A stretch of 64,000 nucleotides of DNA from Hallella mizrahii (GCF_009695775.1 NZ_VUNG01000013.1:1-64000); one strand, 5' to 3'. Positions 33,421 through 42,396 are shown, counted from the stretch's first letter. Notes: generated from the letters alone by a model not told the origin. Program-made: numbers and translations.

Positions 33421-33972
33421 CTATTTGATGAACTCCAGGAACAGCTCTGCTTGCTTGGCGAGCAGTGCTTTCTGCTCCTCAGTGAGGATCATGCGGCCCT
33501 CGGTCCAGGCTTCCAGGTTGAGTGCGATGCCCGTCTGTCCCTCTGTCATCACGTCGGCTTTCAGCACGGTGAGCAGCGTGGTGAGCAGCTTGCGGCATCC
33601 TGCTGTGGCAGCCTTACCGCCAGCTCCCGTGAGCGTGAACTTCTTTCCGGCGAGCACAGTCGGCGCGTTGCGGTCAGCAGGATCAACGGGGCGCGAGAGC
33701 CAGTCGATGAGATTCTTCACATGTCCGGGATAAGAATAGTTATACTCCGGCGAGAAGATCCACACGCCGTCAGCCTCTGCTACAGCCTTGCGTGCGTCGG
33801 CAACAGCCTGCGGAGCCGGGTACTCGTCGTCTTGGTTGATAAATGGCACTTGGGAGTAATCCAGTTCTGTTACTTCGGCTTTGCCTTGGAGCATGCCCTT
33901 GACCATCACACACAGTTCTCTGTTAAAGCTCTGCTTACGCAATGAGCCAATGATGAATAGTATCTTTTTCAT
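33421..33972 (-). CDS. NADPH-dependent FMN reductase family protein
   Basis: 183 residues from the ATG at 33972; the longer ORF starts at the promoter. The flavodoxin-like fold is shown by IGSLRKQSFNRELC (phosphate loop), a central ADGVWIFSPEYNYSYPGHVKNLIDWLSR (FMN isoalloxazine loop; PEYN-SxPGxLKNxxDWxSR family pattern) and FTLTGAGGKAATAG. Such enzymes reduce FMN, quinones, chromate or azo compounds in the cytosol. It is a single gene with its own TATCTTTG box. Confidence 0.9.
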   Translation of the reverse strand: MKKILFIIGSLRKQSFNRELCVMVKGMLQGKAEVTELDYSQVPFINQDDEYPAPQAVADARKAVAEADGVWIFSPEYNYSYPGHVKNLIDWLSRPVDPADRNAPTVLAGKKFTLTGAGGKAATAGCRKLLTTLLTVLKADVMTEGQTGIALNLEAWTEGRMILTEEQKALLAKQAELFLEFIK

Positions 33973-34000
33973 GTTTGTTGGGTTGATAGTGTTGTTGTTG

Positions 34001-34008
34001 CAAAGATA
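34001..34008 (-). promoter_or_regulatory. -7 box TATCTTTG of the flavin reductase gene
   Basis: A perfect box 29 bp before the ATG; no clear -33 element. Confidence 0.55.
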
Positions 34009-34101
34009 CGTTTTTCTCATTATAATATGGCTTTCTTCTTGCGCTTTTGCTTTTTTTTCTTTACTTTTGTATCATTGAAACACTAATTTGATATTTCTGC
34101 T

Positions 34102-34293
34102 ATGAAACCGCTCTATACTATTGTGGTCTTTGTGACCCTGCTGTGTTGCTCCGTGTGGGCAGGCATGCATAGCTATCGTTGTGCCGAAGAGGAGATGGTA
34201 GCAGATATGAACCAGGCTTTGGCGGCCTGCGCCTTGATGAAGCCACACAGACAGGGATCATCGGCAGAAACTGATAATATTGTATTCACATGA
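34102..34293 (+). pseudogene. N-terminal stub of a membrane-anchored regulator
   Basis: 63 residues. One N-terminal membrane segment (LYTIVVFVTLLCCSVWAGMH) is followed by RCAEEEMVADMNQALAACAL, which resembles the start of a Prevotella family of inner-membrane-anchored proteins with C-terminal DNA-binding or kinase domains. The frame stops 40 residues after the membrane helix and runs into an inverted repeat, with no continuation in other frames. It has an ATG but no fully convincing promoter. I read it as the remaining 5' end of a deleted gene; a genuine small membrane protein is the alternative. Confidence 0.5.
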
Positions 34294-34307
34294 ATGTTCA
34301 TGAATTG

Positions 34308-34350
34308 ACCACGAATTTCTCATAAACATAAATAGTGAGAAATTCGTGGT
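34308..34350. terminator. perfect 15-bp inverted repeat between convergent genes
   Basis: ACCACGAATTTCTCA and TGAGAAATTCGTGGT pair perfectly around a 13-nt loop, with AT-rich flanks. Its position between two converging genes fits a bidirectional terminator; similar CACGAATT-type dyads are common between Bacteroidota genes. Confidence 0.6.
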
Positions 34351-34445
34351 TAATCCATGATGATGCAATGTCCAAAATACTATAGCTGAATGTTCATTAA
34401 TGGTACAGATAGAGCTTTTCAAAAGTATTGGCTGAGTTGAGAATG

Positions 34446-35069
34446 CTACTTCCGCCACGTAATAGGAACATCGCGCAACTCGATATATCCTCTTTGGGCA
34501 CCACTGCCATCTTCAAAGTCGTTGTAGAGAAAGAGCTTGACGAGCTGGAGCTTTTGTGTTTTCTTGGGCACATTGAGGAAGTGGAGATCGTATGCCCCCA
34601 GGTCCGCTTTCACGCTGATGCCCTCAGCAACCTTGATGGAGTAGGCGGTGTTGTCGATGCGGTACACATTGCCTTCGTCGTCATAGGCAGTGGTCTTGTC
34701 GTCACCGATATAGTTGATCTTGTCGATGACGGTCTTAGCCTTTAGTTTCAGAACCACCGACACATTGCCAAAGTTCATACTTTTGCTCGTGCCATAGACT
34801 TCAACGACCTCTACATCTAAGTTCTTCTCAAAGGGATTGTAGAGCGTACCGCCACCCGCGATGGGTGTGGCTTTCGCCTTCGGCCCGTCATCACTTTTCG
34901 CTGATGCAGCCGTGGAAGTAGTCGTGCTCGTGGATTTAGTCTGTTGATCTATAGTACTAAGTACCTTCTTGGCTTTCTTGAGGATACTGCCAAGACTTTG
35001 AGCTTGAGTAGGAATCGTGCCGAGCAAAAGGAAAGCAAGGCAGAGATAGAATAGATTTCGCGTTTTCAT
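34446..35069 (-). CDS. exported protein of unknown function
   Basis: 207 residues with a signal peptide (MKTRNLFYLCLAFLLLGTIPTQAQ). A Thr/Ser/Lys-rich linker (QTKSTSTTTSTAASAKS) leads to a beta-rich domain (DVEVVEVYGTSKSMNFGNVSVVLKLK ... YDLHFLNVPKKTQKLQLVKLFLYN) of about 120 residues. The pattern is that of a small periplasmic or surface beta-sandwich. It is the last gene of a possible run with the DUF4878 and YiiX-like genes, about 100 bp after the former. I do not recognise a named family. Confidence 0.7.
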   Translation of the reverse strand: MKTRNLFYLCLAFLLLGTIPTQAQSLGSILKKAKKVLSTIDQQTKSTSTTTSTAASAKSDDGPKAKATPIAGGGTLYNPFEKNLDVEVVEVYGTSKSMNFGNVSVVLKLKAKTVIDKINYIGDDKTTAYDDEGNVYRIDNTAYSIKVAEGISVKADLGAYDLHFLNVPKKTQKLQLVKLFLYNDFEDGSGAQRGYIELRDVPITWRK

Positions 35070-35170
35070 GTCTTTCGTCTTTTAATGATGTTCTTACTGT
35101 TCGGTCATCAGAAATCTTCCGTTGGAGGCTTCTAAAACCTCAGAATGACCGTTAAGGATGAAGGTGTGCT

Positions 35171-35575
35171 TTACTTTTTGTTCACTAAATACCAATGTCC
35201 ATCCTCCTCTTTCTTCATATCGACATTGGTCTGCTCTGTTTTGCCCGATGCATACTTCACGTTGAAGACCTCAGATGCCGTGCCCTTTTCTTCATTGACT
35301 TGCTCAGAAACGAACTCATAGCTCACGGGCTGCTTGTCGTTTTTTTGCCCCTTCTCCTTGGCCTTCTTTACCTTCTCTTCAATCATGGAGACGTAGGCTT
35401 CTTTCTGTTCCTGCTTGTCAGCGGGGAAGTAAACACAGTCGAAATAGCCGCGATAGTCTTCGTCAATGGCACATTGTAAGGCCTTCTCGGCAACCGTACG
35501 CGGTTCCGACTTGCCGCAGCTTGCAAATACGGCAAGCACTGCGGTGAACATGAGAAATGACAATAACTTTTTCAT
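35171..35575 (-). CDS. DUF4878-type lipoprotein
   Basis: 134 residues. The signal peptide ends in the lipobox VFAS-C20, so it is a lipoprotein. The mature part is a small NTF2-like fold typical of DUF4878 (EPRTVAEKALQCAIDEDYRGYFDCVYF ... VSYEFVSEQVNEEKGTASEVFNVKYASGKTEQTNVDMKKEEDGHWYL). The function of the family is unknown. It lies 12 bp after the YiiX-like gene and is almost surely co-transcribed with it. Confidence 0.85.
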   Translation of the reverse strand: MKKLLSFLMFTAVLAVFASCGKSEPRTVAEKALQCAIDEDYRGYFDCVYFPADKQEQKEAYVSMIEEKVKKAKEKGQKNDKQPVSYEFVSEQVNEEKGTASEVFNVKYASGKTEQTNVDMKKEEDGHWYLVNKK

Positions 35576-35587
35576 AGTGGTTGTTTA

Positions 35588-36256
35588 TTATTGGTGAAAC
35601 TTGATCATAGTCTTGAGATGCCTTGAGGCGTAAATGTCGCTCGGAAGGATGCACGCTGCCTTGATGATGGGCAGGTCTATCTTGTGGCGCCTGCCTTCTG
35701 TCAGATCGATGCCAGCATGGCGATAGGCATAAACGATCAGTTCCGTGCAGTACATCTTCGAAGTATCCTGGTCGTCGAACTTATCGTCAAACAGTGTGCC
35801 TCTACGGTAAATACGTAGTGCAACGTCCGCTGCTCGCTGGGCTATGGAGCTGTCTTTTGTCCGGCAAACCTCTCCCTTTGATGCATTCTTGTATGAGAAG
35901 AACTTCTCCGGCGTGTCCATCTTCACCCGGTCAACATCGCCGTCAAAGTCTGGCTCGCCGGGAACGGCGTGGACGATCATCCTTCGTTCTGCGTAATCGA
36001 CAACGATGCCAACGTGGGAATAGTTGCCATTTGCATCAGTGGCAAGGACCACGTGGCTCGCTATGCCCTCACCTCTGCGGAACACCACATCGCCTGCACA
36101 CAGCGCAAAGTCATCGGGCAGGATGCTACGCTCTTCCTCTCTTTCTCCGCAGGAGACGAGTATCATCGCCAGACAGACAAGCCATATCCAGCCTATGGGC
36201 AGTGCCACGTTCCAATGCGACAGAGACAGACGGCAGATGGATGCGTTTGAACTCAT
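35588..36256 (-). CDS. YiiX/YebB-like permuted NlpC/P60 cysteine hydrolase, lipoprotein
   Basis: 222 residues. After a long N-terminus the membrane segment (GWIWLVCLAMILVS-C36) ends in a lipobox. The catalytic domain has the circularly permuted papain-like order: AGDVVFRRG, His in NYSH81VGIV, and later the Cys in KMYCTELIVYAYRHAGI. Family members hydrolyse peptide or lipid amide/ester bonds and may act on peptidoglycan or lipoproteins. The next gene, 12 bp later, is a DUF4878 lipoprotein, suggesting a shared outer-membrane role. Confidence 0.87.
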   Translation of the reverse strand: MSSNASICRLSLSHWNVALPIGWIWLVCLAMILVSCGEREEERSILPDDFALCAGDVVFRRGEGIASHVVLATDANGNYSHVGIVVDYAERRMIVHAVPGEPDFDGDVDRVKMDTPEKFFSYKNASKGEVCRTKDSSIAQRAADVALRIYRRGTLFDDKFDDQDTSKMYCTELIVYAYRHAGIDLTEGRRHKIDLPIIKAACILPSDIYASRHLKTMIKFHQ

Positions 36257-36423
36257 AATGTTTGCTGATTGCTTTTTTGCAAAGATAGGTCAGCAGTAGC
36301 GTTTTGACAAGAGCAGTAGGTCAAATGTACTCTCTGACAACTTGTTTTTTACTGTTTGGTGCTCTTTTTACCGTTTGACATCAAAAAGCCGCTGATATAT
36401 CGGTGATTCTGTTTTATTTTTTG

Positions 36424-36431
36424 TACTTTTG
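36424..36431 (+). promoter_or_regulatory. -7 box TACTTTTG of the AraC-type regulator
   Basis: A perfect TAnnTTTG match 21 bp before the ATG; the -33 element is not clear. Confidence 0.5.
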
Positions 36432-36452
36432 CCTTAGAAACCTATTACTACG

Positions 36453-37490
36453 ATGATAGAACAGAGCTTTGCAAAATCTATATGTGATTTCTCTTTTGGT
36501 ATGCTGGTTATGGCGCAGCTGGTCTGCACCGTAGCAATGTATTATAAGGGACAGCGCAACGACTTACAAAAAATGATGTTCCGCTTCATGCTGTATCTGT
36601 TGCTGATCAGTGTTGTAGAATTGTCTTTCTTCTACATGTCTGGTCAGCAGATGTCCGCATTGTCAGCTCCCGAGACCGACTTTCTGGAGATGACCGTAGT
36701 GCCATGTGCACTGTTCATTCTCATCAGACTCACCACACCGCGGCAGAAGATGCTGCGGCTTATCGCTGTTAACGCAGTGGTTTATCTCACGGCATTCATT
36801 CTATATCTTGTAACGGGTAGCGCGATTGTGTATCAAACCACACTCGTACTTACAGTCATCTATTCATTGGGCATCCTTGTTTATGGCTACTTCGCTGTCG
36901 AGAGGTTCAACCGTCAGTTGGAGTCTGATTTCTCCGACGAAGAGTTGTCGCTCTACTGGTTGAAATATATCGTGTGTCTTTACGCAGGGATGCTGTTGCT
37001 GTGGTTGGTTGACACTTTCTACAATTCGGAGATAATGGCTACGCTTTATAATTTTATCATGATAGTTCTCTTGGGGCTGTTCTGCTATTTTGTATATCGT
37101 CAGGAAGACATGCTCAAGGCCTTGGACAACCTGGATAAGGAAGAGAAAAAAGAAGGCTGTGTAAAAGCGTACGAGTTTGAAGGCCGTTTCCGAAAAGTCT
37201 TTGAAGAAGAAAAGATTTATCTGAATCCCAAGCTCAACATCGTGGAACTGTCTATGGCTGTGGGCACGAACCGTACCTATATCTCCAACTATATCAATCA
37301 GCAGCTGCACACCACGTTTTATGAATACGTGAACAAATGGCGGGTGAAACGGGCAAAAGAACTTCTGTCCTCCACGTCATTGCCATTGGAGGACATCGCT
37401 ACACAGTCGGGATTTAATTCCTTAAGCAGCTTCCGCCGTTATTTCACCAAGTCGATGGGTACGACGCCCCAAGCTTTCCGCAAGGAATAA
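36453..37490 (+). CDS. membrane-anchored AraC-family regulator
   Basis: 345 residues. About six to seven hydrophobic helices span residues 10-215 (e.g. LVMAQLVCTVAMYYKG, LIAVNAVVYLTAFILYLVTGSAIVY, YNFIMIVLLGLFCYFVY). After a charged linker, residues ~250-345 form the two helix-turn-helix units of AraC/XylS (NPKLNIVELSMAVGTNRTYISNYINQQ; WRVKRAKELLSSTSLPLEDIATQSGFNSLSSFRRYFTKSMGTTPQAFR). This layout is common in Bacteroidota and suggests sensing at the inner membrane with local DNA binding. Signal and targets are unknown. Confidence 0.88.
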   Translation: MIEQSFAKSICDFSFGMLVMAQLVCTVAMYYKGQRNDLQKMMFRFMLYLLLISVVELSFFYMSGQQMSALSAPETDFLEMTVVPCALFILIRLTTPRQKMLRLIAVNAVVYLTAFILYLVTGSAIVYQTTLVLTVIYSLGILVYGYFAVERFNRQLESDFSDEELSLYWLKYIVCLYAGMLLLWLVDTFYNSEIMATLYNFIMIVLLGLFCYFVYRQEDMLKALDNLDKEEKKEGCVKAYEFEGRFRKVFEEEKIYLNPKLNIVELSMAVGTNRTYISNYINQQLHTTFYEYVNKWRVKRAKELLSSTSLPLEDIATQSGFNSLSSFRRYFTKSMGTTPQAFRKE

Positions 37491-37530
37491 TGTTCACAAG
37501 GAAAGGCGGGAGCAAGCATTTTTTACCTTT

Positions 37531-37602
37531 CTAAAGTCCCTCCTTCCGCACCTGCTTAAAGTCAGAGATGCCGTAGGGAATGCGCTTGAAATCGTTGCTC
37601 AT
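37531..37602 (-). pseudogene. 5' stub of an AAA-ATPase-like/PD-(D/E)XK gene
   Basis: The minus strand starts MSNDFKRIPYGISDFKQVRK, then a stop after 23 codons. This matches the beginning of the Bacteroidota 'AAA-ATPase-like' proteins (typically ...KRIPYGISNFEQLR...YVDKT). The rest is gone. A TATATTTG box (37635-37628) still lies 26 bp upstream of its ATG. The relic is convergent with the AraC gene and too short for the ORF track. Confidence 0.7.
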
Positions 37603-37687
37603 AATTGACTGCTATGAATCTTTTCTGCAAATATACGTCTTTCTTTCCATATTTGCAAGTATTAAAAGCAAAGAAAACGCCACATCC

Positions 37688-37719
37688 TTTGGCTGTTTCG
37701 CTGATTTACATTAAATTTG
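37688..37719 (+). promoter_or_regulatory. consensus promoter of the PIF1-like helicase gene
   Basis: TTTG (37688-37691), 20 bp, TAAATTTG (37712-37719); 28 bp to the ATG. Confidence 0.72.
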
Positions 37720-37747
37720 TAAGAACAAACCGATTATAGCAGACAAT

Positions 37748-39958
37748 ATGGAAAACAAAGAGTTGCGCAACGCATGGGAATTTGCCGAGCACACCGGCAT
37801 CAGCATCTTTCTCACCGGAAAGGCAGGAACGGGCAAGACCACTTTTCTCAAGACGCTCAAGGAGCATTCCTCCAAGCGCATGATTGTGGTGGCACCTACT
37901 GGTGTGGCGGCCATCAATGCCGGCGGCGTGACCATCCACAGTTTTTTCCAGTTGCCGCTATCGCCCTATGTGCCGGGCACTACATTCAAGGATCGCTATG
38001 ACTTCGGCAAGGAGAAAAGGCGCATCATCCGCACGCTCGACATGCTTGTCATCGACGAGATCTCTATGGTGCGCAGCGACTTGCTCGACGCCATCGACAA
38101 TGTGTTGCGACGCTATCGCGATCCGACACTGCCCTTTGGCGGTGTACAGCTGCTGATGATCGGAGATTTGCACCAGCTCACGCCTGTGGTCACACCGCGC
38201 GACGAGGAACTGTTGCGCCCTTACTACGACACTCCCTATTTCTTTGGCAGCCATGCCCTGCAGCAGACGAGTTACGTCACCATCCAACTCACACATGTCT
38301 ACCGTCAGCAGGACCAGGCGTTTATCGACATCCTCAACCATGTGCGCGACGGTGTGCCGACGGCCGAGGATCTTGCCCGTCTCAACGCCCGCTGCAAGCC
38401 GATGTTCATACCAAAAGCTGAAGAAGGATACATTCGGCTGACCACCCACAACCGCATGGCAGACAGCTACAACGACAATGAGTTGCACAAGCTGCCCGGC
38501 AAGCGCTATGTCTTCAAGGCTGAGATTGAGAAAGAATTTCCAGAGAGCAGCTATCCTGCCGATGTCAACCTTGAACTGAAGCAGGGCGCACAGGTGATGT
38601 TCATCAAGAACGATCCTTCACCCTCACACCTATATTATAATGGACGCATCGGACATGTCGTCGGCTTTGAGGAAGGAAAGATCATTGTGAAGTGCCCCGG
38701 CGACGACTACACCATCAGCGTGGAGCCCGCCGAATGGGAGAACACTCGCTACGCCATCAACGAGGAGACAAAGGTCATCGAGCCGCAGGTGCTCGGCGCC
38801 TTCCGTCAATATCCCTTGCGGCTGGCCTGGGCCATCACCATCCACAAGAGCCAGGGACTGACCTTTGAGCACGCCATCATCGACGCGAGTGCTTCCTTCG
38901 CTTCGGGACAAGTCTATGTGGCATTGAGCCGCTGCAAGAGTCTCGAGGGGCTTGTCCTCGCCTCGCAGATACAGCCCCGCAACATCATCGGCGACGCACG
39001 TGTCAACGACTACATCGCCCGACAGCAGAGCGAGGCGGAGAAGAGCATCGAGGCTCTGCCCGCCCTCAAGGAGGAATACTATCGCACGCAGCTCTACGAC
39101 CTCTTTAACTTCATGCCGCTCTTTGCTGCTGAGCAGCAGCTCCACCGCCTCTTGCTGGAGTATTTCCGGCAGTTTCCCAAGCTCACCAACTATCATGGTA
39201 CGGTCATCGACCAACTGAAGCAGAAGGTTATCGACGTGGCGCTGCGCTGGCGCTCGGTCATCCAGCAGACATCTGTCGAGGGATTGCATGAGCCTGCCTT
39301 TCTAGAAAGGGTGAAGCGCAGTGCGGCTTACTTCGTCACGGGACTGGAGGAAATGCTGCCCGACGCCATCGAGAAAACAAAGATGGCCAGCACCAACAAC
39401 AAGCGCGGCATGCAGCTCTTCGACGAGCGCTACAAGGATCTCTGGCTGGCTTATCTGTCCAAAGACCGGTTGCTCAGGACCATGGAAGAAACTCCCTTTA
39501 CCGTCTCGGCCTATATGCAGGCCAAGCAGGAGGCTACGCTCGACGCCATGGATGTGGTGATGCCCGGCAGCAGGCCACGGAAGAGAAAGAGTAGCGTGGC
39601 TTCGCCCGTGTCGACTTCTTCAACTGAGCGCACTACGCCCAAGGCCGCTAAGGCACCCCGCGTGTCTACCTATGTCCAGACCTACACGCTCTTCCGCCAA
39701 GGCAAGACACCGCAGCAGATCGCCGAAGAGCGCCATCTGGCCCTCAGCACCATTCTCAGTCACCTGGTACCTTACGTAAGTTCCGGGCAGATCAGTGCCG
39801 ACAAGATCATCGACGGCGAGAAAGTGAAGGCTATCCGTCACGCCATAGCGCAGTTGCCCGAGAATGCCACGACGGAAGATCGCAAGGCGGCTTGTCCGCC
39901 GGGCGTGACGCCGGCAGAGTTCTATTTCATTCTCAAAAGCATGCCGACAAACGAATAG
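37748..39958 (+). CDS. PIF1/RecD-like SF1 helicase with C-terminal helix-turn-helix
   Basis: 736 residues. Helicase motifs in order: I FLTGKAGTGKTTF (24-31), Ia APTGVAAINAGGVTIHSFF, II DMLVIDEISMVRSDLLD, III GDLHQLTPV, then LRLAWAITIHKSQGLTFEHAIID and YVALSRCKSLEGLVL in the C-terminal RecA domain. The last ~120 residues hold a Ser/Thr/Lys-rich linker and an HTH/HRDC-like tail (TYTLFRQGKTPQQIAEERHLALSTILSHL) typical of Bacteroidota versions. Such helicases act 5' to 3' on DNA, including G-quadruplexes and forks. It stands alone with a full consensus promoter. Confidence 0.9.
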   Translation: MENKELRNAWEFAEHTGISIFLTGKAGTGKTTFLKTLKEHSSKRMIVVAPTGVAAINAGGVTIHSFFQLPLSPYVPGTTFKDRYDFGKEKRRIIRTLDMLVIDEISMVRSDLLDAIDNVLRRYRDPTLPFGGVQLLMIGDLHQLTPVVTPRDEELLRPYYDTPYFFGSHALQQTSYVTIQLTHVYRQQDQAFIDILNHVRDGVPTAEDLARLNARCKPMFIPKAEEGYIRLTTHNRMADSYNDNELHKLPGKRYVFKAEIEKEFPESSYPADVNLELKQGAQVMFIKNDPSPSHLYYNGRIGHVVGFEEGKIIVKCPGDDYTISVEPAEWENTRYAINEETKVIEPQVLGAFRQYPLRLAWAITIHKSQGLTFEHAIIDASASFASGQVYVALSRCKSLEGLVLASQIQPRNIIGDARVNDYIARQQSEAEKSIEALPALKEEYYRTQLYDLFNFMPLFAAEQQLHRLLLEYFRQFPKLTNYHGTVIDQLKQKVIDVALRWRSVIQQTSVEGLHEPAFLERVKRSAAYFVTGLEEMLPDAIEKTKMASTNNKRGMQLFDERYKDLWLAYLSKDRLLRTMEETPFTVSAYMQAKQEATLDAMDVVMPGSRPRKRKSSVASPVSTSSTERTTPKAAKAPRVSTYVQTYTLFRQGKTPQQIAEERHLALSTILSHLVPYVSSGQISADKIIDGEKVKAIRHAIAQLPENATTEDRKAACPPGVTPAEFYFILKSMPTNE

Positions 39959-40313
39959 CGCATGATGAAAGAAAATTGATACAAGGCTAAATGGGAAAGG
40001 ATAAGGCTGCCGAACAAGTTGAAGCTCGAATGGTAAATGTACTCCCAAAACTGTAAACTAAAGAGGTCTTAATGTAGGCTTTCCGTTCCTCCAGACCAAC
40101 ACGAAAATCTCTTAGTTATCCATTCTAGCACGGAAGCCAGTGGCCGGGTAGTGATGATGGCTTTTGTTAGGCCTGTCTGTGCATTTGTATAGTCTTGATA
40201 TGTCTGATTTTGATGCGGACTACCGAGTCTTTTTCCCCATTTTTTGCTCTTGTCTAAAGTACTGTACGGTATGACAGAGCTGGTATGAATGGTGAAAGCT
40301 GTTTTTTTCTCCG
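39959..40313. other. intergenic stretch without recognisable features
   Basis: 355 bp between the helicase gene and the S41 peptidase's 3' end. I see no promoter, strong hairpin or coding remnant. The overlapping minus-strand ORF in the track is antisense to the helicase. Confidence 0.4.
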
Positions 40314-41327
40314 TTATTTCTTCTTTCCATCAAGTATTTTTCTTGCAGTCTCGATGATGGTGTCGCGGTTGCGGTAGAAATCCTCCATAGTTAGGGATAC
40401 GCTGATGTCGGGTGCCATGCCATTCTCTGTACTTTGTTTGTCGCGGTCAAACATCGGGCAGGAAGAGAAACGGATGCTCCAACCGTTGGGGAGTTCGCTG
40501 GAGAAGGGCAGGCCTGCGCCGCCACCGGTGCGGTCACCCACGATCGTGACGTTGGGACAACAGCGCATATACTTCACAAACTCGTTGGCAGCCGAGTAGA
40601 CCTGTCGGTTGGTGAGCACCACGACGGGTTTCTGCCAGCGTAGTCCCTTTCCGGGTTTCAGCCACTGCTCCTGCATGGGTGAGAAGTCGTTATGGCCTTT
40701 TCCCGTTTTGTGTCGGATGTAGCCAACGAGAATGCTTTCGTTGGTGAAGCGGGCGGCCAGCTCCTCAGCACTGGTGATCATGCCGCCGCCATTGTCGCGC
40801 AGGTCGATGATCAGCCCACGGCATGGAGCGAGATAGAGTAGGATGTCGTCGAGGTTGCCGCTGCCGATGTTGTTCTCGAAGGTGGCGCAGCGCAGGTATC
40901 CGATCTGGTCGTCGAGGATGCGGTACTTCATGCCGCTGGCGATGCGGTAGTCGGTGCCGAGATAGCGGCTGACGAGCGTATCGCTGTAGTTGCTGGGGTA
41001 GTTCTCGTGGAAACCCCAGTAGCGGGTATAGTCAAAGGAAGCAAAAAGGTTGACGTGTCCGTCCTTGAGGGTAGCGAGCATGTTGCCGAGAACCTCAAGG
41101 AGCTGTTCGTCGGTCATCTGACTGTTGATCTGCCGTGCATAGACCGTGTGGATGGAGTCCCAGTCGATGCCTTTCTCCTGAAAGAAGCAATAGTGCTCGT
41201 CCATGATTTTCCACAGTGCCTCGAAGTTGCCCTTGGGGTTGTCGGCAAACTGGTCCTCGTCGACGCAGGCGGCACAGAGCAGCAGGGCGGAGAGAAAGAG
41301 AAGGAGATGGCGAACGATGATTTTCAT
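40314..41327 (-). CDS. S41-family (tail-specific protease-like) lipoprotein
   Basis: 337 residues. The N-terminal signal ends in the lipobox LCAA-C21. An N-terminal helical tri-helix-like region (FEALWKIMDEHYCFFQEKGIDWDSIHTVYARQI) is followed by the S41 core: GLIIDLRDNGGGMITSAEELA, then NRQVYSAANEFVKYM with the catalytic Ser, and VGDRTGGGAGLPFSSELPNGW. No PDZ insert is obvious. These lipoproteins are frequent in Bacteroidota and probably process periplasmic or surface proteins. The next gene upstream (DUF3316) lies 12 bp away on the same strand, so the two form an operon. Confidence 0.9.
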   Translation of the reverse strand: MKIIVRHLLLFLSALLLCAACVDEDQFADNPKGNFEALWKIMDEHYCFFQEKGIDWDSIHTVYARQINSQMTDEQLLEVLGNMLATLKDGHVNLFASFDYTRYWGFHENYPSNYSDTLVSRYLGTDYRIASGMKYRILDDQIGYLRCATFENNIGSGNLDDILLYLAPCRGLIIDLRDNGGGMITSAEELAARFTNESILVGYIRHKTGKGHNDFSPMQEQWLKPGKGLRWQKPVVVLTNRQVYSAANEFVKYMRCCPNVTIVGDRTGGGAGLPFSSELPNGWSIRFSSCPMFDRDKQSTENGMAPDISVSLTMEDFYRNRDTIIETARKILDGKKK

Positions 41328-41339
41328 AGGCAGGGGGGA

Positions 41340-42125
41340 TCAATAGCACCATCCGAGGGTGATGCTGTGGGTGTATTGGTGGTATTTGAGGTTGTTGGCT
41401 TTCATCTGCCGGTATTCGCCGAGGTAGCCCACGCGGAAGGTGGTGCGCCACAGCCGGAAGTCCACGCTCAGATGCTGATAGAGCTGTGGGGCGCTGAAGG
41501 GTGAGGTGCACACGATGTTGTGGTCGTAGTTGCCGCGGGAGAAGATCTCGTAGTACGACTGTCCGTAGTTGGGCGAGAAGGCCATGCCGATGAGGGGCAG
41601 GGTCACGTCGTAGTGCAGGGCGAGTGGGTGGCGCCCGGTGCGCAGCTGCCAGGAGAGGCGTGCGGTGGGGTCGATGCTCAGTGCGATGCGTGCCTGTGCC
41701 GGATTGTTGCTGTTGCGGGTGTCATAGGCTCCGCCGAGTGTGCCGTCGATGGCACCTCCGGCGAGCAGCGTCAGCCGTGGGGCAGCCCAGTGCCAGCGAT
41801 ACATCCATCCGAGCCTTAGGTTGTAGAGCAGGGTGAGCAGCGAGTTGTCGTTGCCGCGTGTGCCGGCCACGCCGACGAGCACGTGGTGGACGGTCTCTCG
41901 GACGATGTGGCTGCTGTCACGGCGGCTGAGCGACTGGGAGAGATAGCCAAACTCGGTGCCCGTGAACTTCTCCTGCGAGAGATAGGTATCGAGGATGTCG
42001 GTGTAGCCCACACTCAGTTGCCCGGCCCGCTCGCGCTCCGTGGCATGTTGAGTGGGCTGGCTTTCCTGGGCCGCAAGGCTTGCAGCGATGGCGGCGATAG
42101 CGATGGTTGTGGTTAGTCGACTCAT
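41340..42125 (-). CDS. DUF3316 outer-membrane-type protein
   Basis: 261 residues with a signal peptide (SRLTTTIAIAAIAASLAAQ). The start of the mature protein (GQLSVGYTDILDTYLSQEKFTGTEFGYLSQSL) is the family signature, followed by alternating strands (RLGWMYRWHWAAPRLTLLAGGAIDGTLGGAYDTRNSNNPA ... FSAPQLYQHLSVDFRLWRTTFRVGYLGEYRQMKANNLKYHQYTHSITLGWCY) and a terminal aromatic residue, fitting a small beta-barrel in the outer membrane. Function is unknown. It is the first gene of an operon with the S41 lipoprotein. Confidence 0.8.
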   Translation of the reverse strand: MSRLTTTIAIAAIAASLAAQESQPTQHATERERAGQLSVGYTDILDTYLSQEKFTGTEFGYLSQSLSRRDSSHIVRETVHHVLVGVAGTRGNDNSLLTLLYNLRLGWMYRWHWAAPRLTLLAGGAIDGTLGGAYDTRNSNNPAQARIALSIDPTARLSWQLRTGRHPLALHYDVTLPLIGMAFSPNYGQSYYEIFSRGNYDHNIVCTSPFSAPQLYQHLSVDFRLWRTTFRVGYLGEYRQMKANNLKYHQYTHSITLGWCY

Positions 42126-42179
42126 AATGGTCAGATAGTATATAATAGGGAGATCTCTTAAACTTCCTGCTCTTCTCTT

Positions 42180-42396
42180 CTAGCTCCGGCCCCTCTCTAG
42201 CTCCCCCCAGAGGGGGAGAAAGGCGATACCCGAGCGCTGTGGTGTTGATGGTTTTGCGGTCCTCCCCCCTTGGGGGGAGTTAGAGGAGGGCTGTATTGAT
42301 GGTTTTGCGGTCCTCCCCCCTTGGGGGGGAGCTAGAGGAGGGCTGTATTGATGGTTTTGCGGTCCTCCCCCCTCGGGGGGAGCTAGAGGGGGGCTC
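42180..42396. repeat. GC-rich palindromic tandem repeats (51-52 bp units)
   Basis: Three units begin GATGGTTTTGCGGTCCTCCC at 42247, 42298 and 42350, each containing a CTCCCCCC..GGGGGGAG palindrome and GCTAGAGGAGGGC. A diverged half-unit precedes them (42190-42220). The array fills the space between DUF3316 and the end of parC. Confidence 0.85.
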
